From Mycobacterium sp. EPa45 (GTDB taxonomy: Bacteria > Actinomycetota > Actinomycetes > Mycobacteriales > Mycobacteriaceae): DNA of 64,000 nt. The notes under the pieces were generated by a model, which saw only the letters and a program-made list of their open reading frames with translations, searched no databases and was not told the DNA's origin. This document shows, in pieces, positions 1 through 7,258 of this stretch. Numbering within the stretch: the first letter of the stretch is position 1; every line of letters begins with the position of its first letter. Position numbers and translations under genes: made by a program. The stretch spans positions 248,001-312,000 of the forward strand of contig NZ_CP011773.1 of assembly GCF_001021385.1 (NCBI RefSeq). Direction: 5' to 3'.

Positions 1-434
1 GTCTCCTGAACCGAGCCGGTTGGGAGATCGCCACGCGAGATCTGCTGGCGCGCTGGCGATCACCGAAGTCGACGATCTCAGTGGTCGTCATGGACCTGGA
101 TGGCTTCAAACAGCTCAACGACACCAAGGGTCATCTGGCCGGCGACCAACACCTGACCAGTCACGCCCGCCGCTGGCGGGATCTGGTGCCGGCCGATGCA
201 GTACTGGCCCGGCTCGGCGGCGACGAGTTCGCCGCGTGTATCCCCGACCGCGCATCGGGCCACACGCCGACCGTCGACCGGTTTGTCGCCGACGTCGCGC
301 AGCACACCTCCGACACGAGCGTCGGGGTGGCGTCGCAGCCCGGTGACACCGCCGATATCGCCGCGCTCTATGCACACGCCGACGCCGGGCTGTACGCCGC
401 CAAGAGCAGGAACCGACGCAAGACCGACCTCTGA
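1..434 (+). CDS. GGDEF-domain diguanylate cyclase, C-terminal part (cut by window edge)
   Basis: Codons are in frame from base 3; the upstream part lies outside the window. The visible residues begin LLNRAGW, the typical opening of a GGDEF domain, followed by the metal-binding MDLDGFKQLND and the intact signature LGGDEF. The family makes cyclic di-GMP from two GTP. The RxxD product-inhibition site usually found a few residues before GGDEF is absent (the residues there are PADAVLAR), so feedback inhibition is unlikely. The domain ends with DAGLYAAKSRNRR, the usual family C-terminus. Sensor or membrane domains, if present, are upstream and cannot be judged. Confidence 0.88.
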   Translation, partial: LLNRAGWEIATRDLLARWRSPKSTISVVVMDLDGFKQLNDTKGHLAGDQHLTSHARRWRDLVPADAVLARLGGDEFAACIPDRASGHTPTVDRFVADVAQHTSDTSVGVASQPGDTADIAALYAHADAGLYAAKSRNRRKTDL

Positions 435-464
435 GGCGCAATCGGGACCGATCCCGACATCCGT

Positions 465-484
465 ACTAGAACTTGTTCTAGTTT
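465..484 (+). promoter_or_regulatory. KstR-like perfect inverted repeat overlapping a leaderless -10 element
   Basis: Bases 465-482 read ACTAGAAC-TT-GTTCTAGT, a perfect 8-bp inverted repeat with a 2-bp spacer. It fits the published mycobacterial KstR consensus TnnAACnnGTTnnA. A TANNNT -10 hexamer (TAGTTT, 479-484) overlaps its right arm and lies 6 nt before the GTG at 491, so a leaderless transcript is likely and repressor binding would block it. The palindrome and hexamer are seen directly; the KstR assignment is inference. Confidence 0.7.
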
Positions 485-490
485 GGTGCG

Positions 491-991
491 GTGGCGCGAT
501 TCTCCCGTGAAGAACTCATCGAAGCATTCGCTGTCTTCGAGAACACCGTCGCCGAGGCGGCCCGCACCCAGGATTGGGACGCCTGGGTGAGTCACTACAC
601 CCCCGACGTCGACTACATCGAGCACGCGATGGGCACGATGAAGGGCCGCGACGAAGTGCGGGCCTGGATCACCAAAACCATGAGCACCTTCCCCGGCAGC
701 TACATGACCGAATTCCCCTCGCTGTGGACGGTGTACGACGAAGACACCGGCCGGGTCATCTGCGAGCTGGACAACCCGATGCGCGATCCGGGAGACGGCA
801 CGATCATCAGCGCCACCAACATCTCGATCGTCACCTATGCCGGCGACGGATTGTGGTCGCGCCAGGAGGACATCTACAACCCGCTGAAGTTCCTCCAGGC
901 GAGCATGAGGTGGTGCAAGAAAGCCGAGAAGCTGGGCACCCTGGACGAGGAAGCGGCCGCGTGGATGCGTGCCAACGGGGGCATGAAGTGA
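491..991 (+). CDS. SnoaL/NTF2-like (ketosteroid isomerase fold) protein
   Basis: This 166-residue protein starts at GTG, 6 nt after a TAGTTT hexamer. Sequence such as YTPDVDYIEHAMGTMKGRDEV followed by beta-strand segments ending in DIYNP is typical of the SnoaL/NTF2 superfamily, which includes ketosteroid isomerases, polyketide cyclases and dehydratases. The gene overlaps the following SDR gene by 4 nt (GTGA), so the two are translationally coupled. Its KstR-like operator suggests induction by sterols. The M. tuberculosis counterpart by length and order would be Rv0138. The exact substrate cannot be read from sequence; isomerase, hydratase or a non-enzymatic role are all possible. Confidence 0.85.
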   Translation: MARFSREELIEAFAVFENTVAEAARTQDWDAWVSHYTPDVDYIEHAMGTMKGRDEVRAWITKTMSTFPGSYMTEFPSLWTVYDEDTGRVICELDNPMRDPGDGTIISATNISIVTYAGDGLWSRQEDIYNPLKFLQASMRWCKKAEKLGTLDEEAAAWMRANGGMK

Positions 992-2004
992 GCCCCAAAC
1001 TCGTGATCGGGGCCAACGGGTTTCTCGGTTCGCACGTCACCCGCCAGCTGGTCGCCGACGGGCATCAGGTTCGGGTCATGGTGCGCCCGAACGCCTCGAC
1101 CATCTCCATCGACGACCTCGACGTGCAGCGCTTCATCGGCGACATCTGGGACAACGATGTGCTGCGCGAGGCGATGACCGGCGTCGACGACGTCTACTAC
1201 TGCGTCGTCGACACCCGCGGCTGGCTGAGCGATCCCGCCCCGCTGTTCCACACCAACGTCGAGGGCACCCGCAACGTCCTCGATGTGGCCAGAACCGCTG
1301 GCCTGCACCGCTTCATCTTCACCAGCAGCTATGTCACCGTCGGGCGCCGCCGCGGCCGGACGGTCAGCGAAGCCGACATCATCAACGACCGCGGGCTCAC
1401 CCCGTATGTCCGCTCCCGGGTACAGGCCGAGGAACTGGTGCTGCGCTACGCCCGCGAGCACGGCCTGCCCGCAATCGCGATGTGCGTGTCGACCACCTAC
1501 GGCAGCGGCGACTGGGGCCGGACCCCGCACGGCGCCATCATCGCGGGAGCGGCGTTCGGCAAGCTGCCGTTCGTCATGGGCGGTATCGAATTGGAAGCCG
1601 TCGGGGTCGACGACGCCGCACGGGCGATGATCCTGGCCGGCGAGCGCGGCCGGGTCGGCGAGCGCTACCTGATCTCGGAAAAAATGATCAGCAACGCCGA
1701 AGTGGCCCGTATCGCCGCCCTGGAGGCCAACATGCCACCACCGGCGAAGACGATCCCGCTGCCGGTCGCGTACGCGCTGGCCGCGCTGGGCACCGCCAAG
1801 GCCCGGTTGCAGAAGACCGACGAGAAGTTGTCGCTGGGCTCGCTGCGGCTGATGCGCGCCGAGGGACCGCTGGATTGCACGAAGGCCGTTCAAGAACTGG
1901 GCTGGCAGCCGCGCCCGGTGGAAGAGTCCATCCGCGAGGCCGCACGTTTCTGGGTGGGACTACGGGAGGCCAAGCGGCAAGCGAAGGCCGGCCGACCGGA
2001 TTGA
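988..2004 (+). CDS. Extended SDR / NAD-dependent epimerase-dehydratase with YxxxR in place of YxxxK
   Basis: The start is the GTG at 988 inside the upstream stop (GTGA overlap), giving 338 residues. The N-terminus MSPKLVIGANGFLGSHV carries the GxxGxxG Rossmann motif of extended SDRs, a group that includes 3-beta-hydroxysteroid dehydrogenases and epimerases. FTSSYVTVG supplies the catalytic Ser region. The catalytic tetrad position reads PYVRSR, so the normally conserved Lys of YxxxK is Arg. Pairing with a KSI-fold partner under a KstR-like operator suggests steroid or related alcohol oxidation. The substituted Lys could mean altered activity or a binding role. Length and order fit Rv0139. Confidence 0.85.
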   Translation: MSPKLVIGANGFLGSHVTRQLVADGHQVRVMVRPNASTISIDDLDVQRFIGDIWDNDVLREAMTGVDDVYYCVVDTRGWLSDPAPLFHTNVEGTRNVLDVARTAGLHRFIFTSSYVTVGRRRGRTVSEADIINDRGLTPYVRSRVQAEELVLRYAREHGLPAIAMCVSTTYGSGDWGRTPHGAIIAGAAFGKLPFVMGGIELEAVGVDDAARAMILAGERGRVGERYLISEKMISNAEVARIAALEANMPPPAKTIPLPVAYALAALGTAKARLQKTDEKLSLGSLRLMRAEGPLDCTKAVQELGWQPRPVEESIREAARFWVGLREAKRQAKAGRPD

Positions 2005-2046
2005 ACGGTCGCTGAACCGGTTTGACGGTCAATACGTGTCCCGCGT

Positions 2047-2403
2047 ATGACGCCACGTATCTTCGCCCTGTCCGCCGCTGTCGTGATCGCTGCCGTCTTG
2101 CTGGTGGCGGCGTGCTCGGCGGGAACCAAAGCCGCACCGTCGTCCCCGCCTGCGACCGGTTCGACGATCAGCATCACCGACATGAAGTTCACCTCGCCGG
2201 CGGCGGTGACGCCCGGAGCCAAGGTCACCGTCACCAATTCCGACGGGGTCGAGCACACCGTCACCGCCGATTCAGGCAACGCGTTCAACGTCGAGGTCGA
2301 CGAGAAGGGCACGGCCACCTTCACCGCGCCGAGTCAGCCGGGAACCTATGCCTACCACTGCAACTACCACCCGACGATGCACGGACAACTCATTGTTCAG
2401 TGA
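2047..2403 (+). CDS. Cupredoxin-domain lipoprotein
   Basis: This 118-residue protein has a lipoprotein signal peptide with lipobox LVAAC (Cys at about residue 22) and a single plastocyanin/azurin-like domain. The type-1 copper ligands are visible: His in VEHTV, and Cys, His and Met in YHCNYHPTMHG near the C-terminus. It is expected to be anchored on the outer face of the membrane and to bind copper for electron transfer or copper buffering. A TTGAC-G-GTCAA repeat at 2022-2032 lies just upstream. Neighbouring genes give no clear pathway. Confidence 0.88.
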   Translation: MTPRIFALSAAVVIAAVLLVAACSAGTKAAPSSPPATGSTISITDMKFTSPAAVTPGAKVTVTNSDGVEHTVTADSGNAFNVEVDEKGTATFTAPSQPGTYAYHCNYHPTMHGQLIVQ

Positions 2404-2422
2404 ATCGGTCTAGCCTCATCTG

Positions 2423-3238
2423 GTGCCGAAAATCGACGTCGATCTGCATGGCCCGCCGCAGACGATGCTGGCAACGCTGTATGCCAAAGCCCTTGACGCG
2501 CAGCGGGAAAGGCCGATCCTCGGGGATGCCTGGGCCAGGGACGCCGTCGCTCGCCTCGACTACGACTGGGCCAAGACGACCATCACCGACCGGAAGTCAC
2601 CGTCGGTCACCACCCGTTCGCTGCACTTCGACAACTGGGCCCGTCAGTTCCTGGCTCGCCACGATCGCGCCGTCGTCGTGCATCTCGGCGCCGGTCTGGA
2701 CAGCCGGGTGTACCGGCTCCACCCGGGTCCGGGGATCGAGTGGTACGACGTCGACCATCCCTCGATCATGGCGTTGCGCGAACAGCTCTACCCACCGCGG
2801 CAGCACTACCACCGCGTCGCTGCCTCCGTCACCGAACCCGGTTGGCTCGACCGGATTCCGGCTGACCGTCCGGTGCTCGCCCTGGGCGAGGGGCTGACGA
2901 TGTACCTGACCGAGGCCGACGGCACCGCTCTGCTGCGCCGTATCGTCGGCCATTTCCCATCTGGCGAGCTGCAATTCGATGCTTTCAGCCGGTTCGGAAT
3001 CCGCAGTCAGTGGATCAACAGCGTGGTCCGGCGCTCGGGCTCGACACTGCATTGGGGTATCGACGGTCCCGGCGACATCATCGCGGCGGCGCCCGGGGTT
3101 CGCCTGCTGGCCTGGCTGTCGCCGTTCGAGGCGGACAGCTTCCGCGAGGTGCCGCGCGAGTACCGGATCATGGCCACGGTCATGGGTGCGGTGCCTGCGC
3201 TGAAAATGATGGCGCAGTACCACCGGTACGCGTTCTAG
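2423..3238 (+). CDS. Class I SAM-dependent methyltransferase, LCM/TcmP-like family
   Basis: The 271-residue protein starts at GTG. The SAM-binding motif VVHLGAGLDSRVYRL and the following YDVDHP acidic motif are diagnostic of the leucine carboxyl methyltransferase/TcmP-like family; ALGEGLTMYLTE is the conserved motif after beta-4. The family methylates carboxyl or hydroxyl groups of small molecules; the substrate here is unknown. A TAGCCT hexamer at 2411-2416 sits 6 nt before the start codon, which points to a leaderless transcript despite the 19-nt gap to the cupredoxin gene. Confidence 0.87.
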   Translation: MPKIDVDLHGPPQTMLATLYAKALDAQRERPILGDAWARDAVARLDYDWAKTTITDRKSPSVTTRSLHFDNWARQFLARHDRAVVVHLGAGLDSRVYRLHPGPGIEWYDVDHPSIMALREQLYPPRQHYHRVAASVTEPGWLDRIPADRPVLALGEGLTMYLTEADGTALLRRIVGHFPSGELQFDAFSRFGIRSQWINSVVRRSGSTLHWGIDGPGDIIAAAPGVRLLAWLSPFEADSFREVPREYRIMATVMGAVPALKMMAQYHRYAF

Positions 3239-3247
3239 ATTCTTGGC

Positions 3248-4618
3248 ATGGCCACGATCAGCGGCGCTGTGTCGCACTGGTACACCGAGCTCCCCCAGCC
3301 GCGTCCCGCGCTGCCCGGTGACCGCGACGCCGACGTCTGCATCGTCGGCGCGGGCTACACCGGCTTGTGGACCGCTTACTACCTGAAGCAGGCCGACCCG
3401 TCGCTGCGGATCGTGATGCTGGAGGCACGGTTCGCCGGGTTCGGTGCGTCCGGACGCAACGGCGGCTGGCTGTCCGGGCTGGCTCCCGGCCACCGCGGGT
3501 TGCTGGCCAGGAAGTACGGCCGCGCGCCCGTGGTCGCCTGGCAGCAGACCCTCAACGCCGCCGTCGACGAGGTGATCGCGGTGGCCTCGCGCGAGGATAT
3601 CGATGCCGACATCGTCAAGGGTGGCAACCTCGAGGTCGCCCGCAACGCGGCACAGGCCCGTCGACTGCGCGCCGAGACCGACGAAGACCGGGAGTGGGGC
3701 ACCGACGGCATCGAGACGCTGACGGCCGCCGAGGTCGCTGACCGGATCCGGGTGGACGGCGCGATACTCGGTTCGTTCAACCCGCATTGCGCGCGGATCC
3801 AGCCGGCGAAGCTGGCCCGCGGCCTGGCCGATGTCGTGGAACGCCTTGGCGTCACCATCTACGAACAGACCCCCGTGACGACCATCAGTCCCGGCCGGGC
3901 CCAGACCCGGCGCGGTGTGGTGCGCGCGCCGATCGTTCTGCGCGCCACCGAGGGCTTCACCGCACGGATGCGCGGGCTGCGGCGACGTTGGCTGCCGATG
4001 AACAGTGCGATGATCGCCACCGCGCCGATGTCCGACGACATCTGGGCTCAGATCGGCTGGGCCGGCCGGGAAACACTGGGCGATCTGGCGCACGGGTTCT
4101 TCTACGCTCAGCGCACCGCCGACAATCGCGTCGCGATCGGCGGTCGGGCGGTCCCGTACCGTTACGCCTCCCGCATCGACCACGACGGTTCGGTCGGAGC
4201 CGACACCATCGCCTACCTGACCCGGGTGCTGAACGCCGCGCTGCCGCAGACCCGCGGGGTGCCGATCGCCCACGGCTGGTGCGGAGTGCTGGGCGTTCCC
4301 CGCGACTGGTCGGCCGGTGTCAGCCTGGATCCCGTCACCGGGCTCGGCGAGGCGGGCGGCTACGTCGGACACGGTGTGACAGCGACGAACCTGGCCGGCC
4401 GTACGCTGACCGACCTGGTGCTCAAGCGGTCGACCCCGTTGACCGACCTGCCGTGGGTCGGCCACCGCTCGGCCACCTGGGAGCCCGAGCCACTGCGCTG
4501 GCTGGGTGTTCGTGGCATGTACACGGCCTACAAGCTGGCCGACCGGCACGAGGCCGGCGGACGGTCTTCGACGTCGCCGATCGCTGTGATTGCGGATGCG
4601 ATCGCTCGGCGGCCGTAG
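3248..4618 (+). CDS. FAD-dependent amine/amino-acid oxidoreductase (DAO family)
   Basis: The 456-residue protein has an N-terminal FAD-binding Rossmann motif (DVCIVGAGYTGLWTAYYL, residues about 28-45) and the FGASGRNGGWLSG segment typical of glycine oxidase/gamma-glutamylputrescine oxidase-like DAO proteins. The C-terminal GYVGHGVTATNLAGRTLTDL closes the FAD site. The likely reaction is oxidative deamination of an amine or secondary amino acid. A TAGATT hexamer (3236-3241), formed partly by the preceding gene's TAG stop, lies 6 nt before the ATG, so the gene may have its own leaderless promoter. Confidence 0.85.
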   Translation: MATISGAVSHWYTELPQPRPALPGDRDADVCIVGAGYTGLWTAYYLKQADPSLRIVMLEARFAGFGASGRNGGWLSGLAPGHRGLLARKYGRAPVVAWQQTLNAAVDEVIAVASREDIDADIVKGGNLEVARNAAQARRLRAETDEDREWGTDGIETLTAAEVADRIRVDGAILGSFNPHCARIQPAKLARGLADVVERLGVTIYEQTPVTTISPGRAQTRRGVVRAPIVLRATEGFTARMRGLRRRWLPMNSAMIATAPMSDDIWAQIGWAGRETLGDLAHGFFYAQRTADNRVAIGGRAVPYRYASRIDHDGSVGADTIAYLTRVLNAALPQTRGVPIAHGWCGVLGVPRDWSAGVSLDPVTGLGEAGGYVGHGVTATNLAGRTLTDLVLKRSTPLTDLPWVGHRSATWEPEPLRWLGVRGMYTAYKLADRHEAGGRSSTSPIAVIADAIARRP

Positions 4619-4719
4619 CGAGGGAATCAACCGACTCGGTCAGGTGTCAGGCGTGCTTAGGCAGGCCTGCCGCTGCTGCCCAGTGGGCTGGCGATCGAAA
4701 TCTGTGCTCGACATCTAGG

Positions 4720-4751
4720 CAACCACAGTCCGAGCGCGTGGACTGTGGTTG
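4720..4751 (+). terminator. 12-bp perfect hairpin downstream of the FAD oxidoreductase gene
   Basis: CAACCACAGTCC (4720-4731) and GGACTGTGGTTG (4740-4751) form a perfect 12-bp stem with an 8-nt loop, about 100 nt after the oxidoreductase stop. No run of T follows, as is common for mycobacterial intrinsic terminators. A terminator is the simplest reading; a regulator-binding site is also possible. Confidence 0.5.
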
Positions 4752-4890
4752 ATCGAAATTGATTCGCGCGCCGCCGTCCGGATCGATGCGAATCCCATGC
4801 TGAAGAAAGCGTGTCCGTTGCGCGGCGTGTACCTGCGCCTGCTCTGGGACGCACTGAATTGATCCTGGGGTAGACACTGCCGAGATCGCA

Positions 4891-4908
4891 TGTCAAGGTG
4901 TATTGACA
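4891..4908. promoter_or_regulatory. Inverted repeat TGTCAA-N6-TTGACA before the island methyltransferase
   Basis: TGTCAA (4891-4896) and TTGACA (4903-4908) form a perfect inverted repeat whose right arm is also a consensus -35 hexamer. It lies 38 nt before the GTG start at 4946. No convincing -10 was found at 16-18 bp spacing, so this may be an operator rather than a full promoter. Confidence 0.4.
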
Positions 4909-4945
4909 TCTATCTGTTTAGTACGCAACACACAGGGGAAATAGA

Positions 4946-5677
4946 GTGCACCGCTCAGCTATGAGAAATTGTCAGCGGTTTTTTGAAACTTACGGAGAAC
5001 CCCTCGCAACTAATGGTGACGTGACTGTTATAGACATCGGATCACAAGATGTCAACGGGTCACTCCGTGAAGTGACGCCTGCAAATTTCAAATATATTGG
5101 TGTTGACATGGTCGCGGGTAAGGGGGTCGATATTGTTCTTGACGATCCATACACGCTGTCGTTGGAATCCGAGAGCGCCGATGCAATAATCTGCAGTTCA
5201 TGCTTCGAACACTCTGAGATGTTCTGGTTGCTTTTCCTCGAGATAATGAGGGTCCTCAAGCCCACCGGGCTCTTTTATTTGAACGCGCCGTCAAACGGTG
5301 CTTTCCATAGGTATCCCGTTGACTGCTGGCGGTTCTACCCTGATAGCGGTAATGCGCTAGTAGCCTGGGGTCGCCGGAACGGCATCAACCCGGTCCTGCT
5401 TGAATCGTATATAAGTGGACGGGATAGGGACGGCTTCAACGACTTCGTCGCAGTCTTCCTAAAAGATGAGGGACATGCTGATCTCTATCCAAGCAGAGTG
5501 ACCTCGACATTCGCCGATTTTGACAACGGCATTTCACACGGTAGCCCATACATATCTAATTTCGGGGAACATCCCAAGAATACTATGGGGCGGCTTATTA
5601 GTTTGGCCAACGCCGAGCTGGCGCGAAGAGGTTTGAGGGTCGGTCGGCGGGGGTCGGCCAATGATATTCGGGTATAG
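4946..5677 (+). CDS. SAM-dependent methyltransferase in AT-rich island
   Basis: The 243-residue protein starts at GTG with AGGGGAA about 8 nt upstream. VTVIDIGSQDVNGSL is a degenerate SAM motif I, YIGVDMVAGKGVDIV is motif II, and ADAIICSSCFEHSEMFW with EIMRVLKPTGLFYLNAP gives the post-II and III motifs of type-11 methyltransferases. Codon usage is clearly less GC-biased than in flanking genes, which suggests transfer. Next to a GT2 gene and a glycosyltransferase remnant, it probably methylated a sugar of a surface glycolipid or polysaccharide; that role is inferred from context only. Confidence 0.82.
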   Translation: MHRSAMRNCQRFFETYGEPLATNGDVTVIDIGSQDVNGSLREVTPANFKYIGVDMVAGKGVDIVLDDPYTLSLESESADAIICSSCFEHSEMFWLLFLEIMRVLKPTGLFYLNAPSNGAFHRYPVDCWRFYPDSGNALVAWGRRNGINPVLLESYISGRDRDGFNDFVAVFLKDEGHADLYPSRVTSTFADFDNGISHGSPYISNFGEHPKNTMGRLISLANAELARRGLRVGRRGSANDIRV

Positions 5678-5699
5678 CACCTCCCGGAAACGAGCAAAT

Positions 5700-5853
5700 T
5701 TACAGTTTGACATCCATCTCAAGCTTCGCGAAACCAATCAAGTTCCACGGTACGGCAATTCGCACGTCACGCCCTCTGCGCAGCAACTCACGACCGACAA
5801 CAGCCGACGGCGAGATATCGTCACGGCCAACATACTTGCTAGTGCAAATTTCA
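5700..5853 (-). pseudogene. Frameshifted, truncated remnant of a family-1 glycosyltransferase (glycopeptidolipid type)
   Basis: Reading the minus strand from 5853 gives MKFALAS, the usual start of mycobacterial GPL-type glycosyltransferases (MKFALA..GTRGD). After about seven codons the frame shifts. The adjacent frame continues as ISPSAVVGRELLRRGRDV and then RIAVPWNLIGFAK, which matches the family's N-terminal GRELLRRGHDVRIAVPPNLIGFAE block. It then reaches a stop (TAA at 5702-5700). Only about 50 of the roughly 420 residues expected remain, so the gene is a frameshifted fragment. Family resemblance is from memory of conserved motifs. Confidence 0.7.
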
Positions 5854-5967
5854 TCGCGGATTGCTCGTCTCTCTGACTGAATCGCCGAGGACGGTACGCA
5901 ACAACCGGATCGGCTGTAAAATGTTTCGTCAAGGGGAGCAGTCGAGACGATCTGGGGGATCGAGTCG

Positions 5968-6783
5968 ATGGTCAAGAAAAAGTGCTTGGTGACGATTCCT
6001 GCGTACGGACGCAACGAGCTCACGCACGCAGTACTGGGCGACGTCATGGCCGAGTCCGATCTCGTGGATCTGTTGATCATCGATAACGGCGGCCACTACG
6101 AGGCGGTAGCTGGCGAGTGGGTGAAGCGTCCGGGCCGAAACCTCGGTTGGGCCGGCGCGTCGAACCTGGGATTTCGTACCGCGTTCCATCGCAACTACGA
6201 ATATGCGCTCACGTTGAACAACGACACGCGCCTGTCGCCGGGCTTCTTCGCTGGTTTGCTCGACACCAGGTTGCCCAAAGACCTAGGACTTGTCGCACCC
6301 GTATATAACGACTGGTGGGCGACTCAAGCCTCGACCTACGCAGGCGCGGTCAGCGACTACGAACCACTGGACTACTACCGACGGGTTCCGATGGTCGACG
6401 GCACGGCCATGATGATATCGGCGAATGCCTGGGAGACCGTCGGCGGTCTCGACGAGCGCACGTTTGGCCGCTTCGCCTGGGGGTCGGACATCGACTTGTC
6501 GATGCGTGTCGCCGCCGCGGGTTTCGGGATCTATGCGACGGAGCGCTCATTTCTCCACCATGAAGGCATGGTCAGCGCAGCCGAGTCAGTTGGCAGGAGG
6601 CGTTACTTTTTCAGGGCCCATCGCGACTGTGAGAGGGCTTTACGTCGTCTCTACGGCCGAGCGGCGATGCGCGCACTCAGGAAGTCGCTGCCGGAGCGGA
6701 CACCGCTCGCGACTCCCGAACCATCAGTCAAGCCCGGCTTTTCGCCGACCCATTCGGATAGTCCGGGTTTGCGCGCCCGATAG
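5968..6783 (+). CDS. Family 2 (GT-A) glycosyltransferase
   Basis: The 271-residue protein starts at ATG preceded by a GGGGGAT Shine-Dalgarno. It opens with VTIPAYGRNELTHAVL, the GT2 N-terminal strand, and contains LLIIDNGG, the NLGWAGASNLG donor-binding region, LTLNNDTRLSPG (the DxD-like NDT motif) and GWGSD-type acidic motif FAWGSDIDLSMRV. The family transfers sugars from nucleotide donors. No transmembrane segment is evident, so it should act at the inner face of the membrane. With the methyltransferase and the broken glycosyltransferase it marks a surface-glycan island. The last 35 or so residues are low complexity. Confidence 0.87.
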   Translation: MVKKKCLVTIPAYGRNELTHAVLGDVMAESDLVDLLIIDNGGHYEAVAGEWVKRPGRNLGWAGASNLGFRTAFHRNYEYALTLNNDTRLSPGFFAGLLDTRLPKDLGLVAPVYNDWWATQASTYAGAVSDYEPLDYYRRVPMVDGTAMMISANAWETVGGLDERTFGRFAWGSDIDLSMRVAAAGFGIYATERSFLHHEGMVSAAESVGRRRYFFRAHRDCERALRRLYGRAAMRALRKSLPERTPLATPEPSVKPGFSPTHSDSPGLRAR

Positions 6784-6876
6784 GGCTCGGCACCGCTTCG
6801 ACCGCCCGGCGGCCGTCGCGGGGGAATCATGGGTGCCGGACGGCGTTGCACCGACTACCCCATGAGGAGGACACCG

Positions 6877-7254
6877 ATGAGTACACGTGAGATCAGAGAG
6901 CCCACCGCCGCCCACCCGATCACGATCACGCCGACTGGTGGCCGGGTGCAGGTGCGGGTCAACGGCGAACTTGTCGCCGACACCCAATCTGCCCTCGGCC
7001 TTGCCGAATCCACCTACCCGATAGTCCAGTACATCCCGCTCGGCGACGTCGATCCAGCTGTGCTGACCTGCACCGACACCCGGACGTACTGCCCATACAA
7101 GGGGGAGGCGAGCTACTACAGCGTCACCGCCGGAGGTGCCACGGTCGAGGACGCGATCTGGACTTACGAGCAGCCGTATCCGGCGGTCGCCGCGATCGCC
7201 GGGCATGTGGCGTTCTATCCGAACAAAGCCGACATCAGCGTCGTGCCAGACTGA
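6877..7254 (+). CDS. DUF427 family protein
   Basis: The start at 6877 is chosen because GAGGAGG (6864-6870) lies at ideal distance; the frame is open further upstream without support. The 125-residue product shows the DUF427 core: GRVQVRVNGELVADT, YPIVQYIPLGDVD, TYCPYKGEASYYSV and a final HVAFYPNKADI. The family is small, cytosolic and of unknown biochemical function. The next gene starts 4 nt after its stop, so it is cotranscribed with the DNA glycosylase. Size and place match Rv0140 in M. tuberculosis. Confidence 0.9.
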   Translation: MSTREIREPTAAHPITITPTGGRVQVRVNGELVADTQSALGLAESTYPIVQYIPLGDVDPAVLTCTDTRTYCPYKGEASYYSVTAGGATVEDAIWTYEQPYPAVAAIAGHVAFYPNKADISVVPD

Positions 7255-7258
7255 TCGG

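Larger units (their letters stand above)
4619..4945. other. Intergenic region at the left edge of the AT-richer island
   Basis: No gene is supported here. The short minus-strand frames do not resemble a known family and lack Shine-Dalgarno sequences. The stretch holds a 12-bp hairpin (4720-4751), a direct repeat of GATCGAAAT at 4693 and 4751, and an inverted repeat (4891-4908) before the methyltransferase gene. Base composition shifts here from the GC-rich background to visibly more A and T. Confidence 0.6.

Noticed and set aside
4903..4924. Full sigma-70-type promoter before the island methyltransferase
   Set aside because: TTGACA is present but no acceptable -10 at 16-18 bp; only the inverted repeat is reported.
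5661..5876. 71-codon plus-strand frame after the island methyltransferase
   Set aside because: No ribosome site or family resemblance; the opposite strand carries the glycosyltransferase remnant that explains the sequence.
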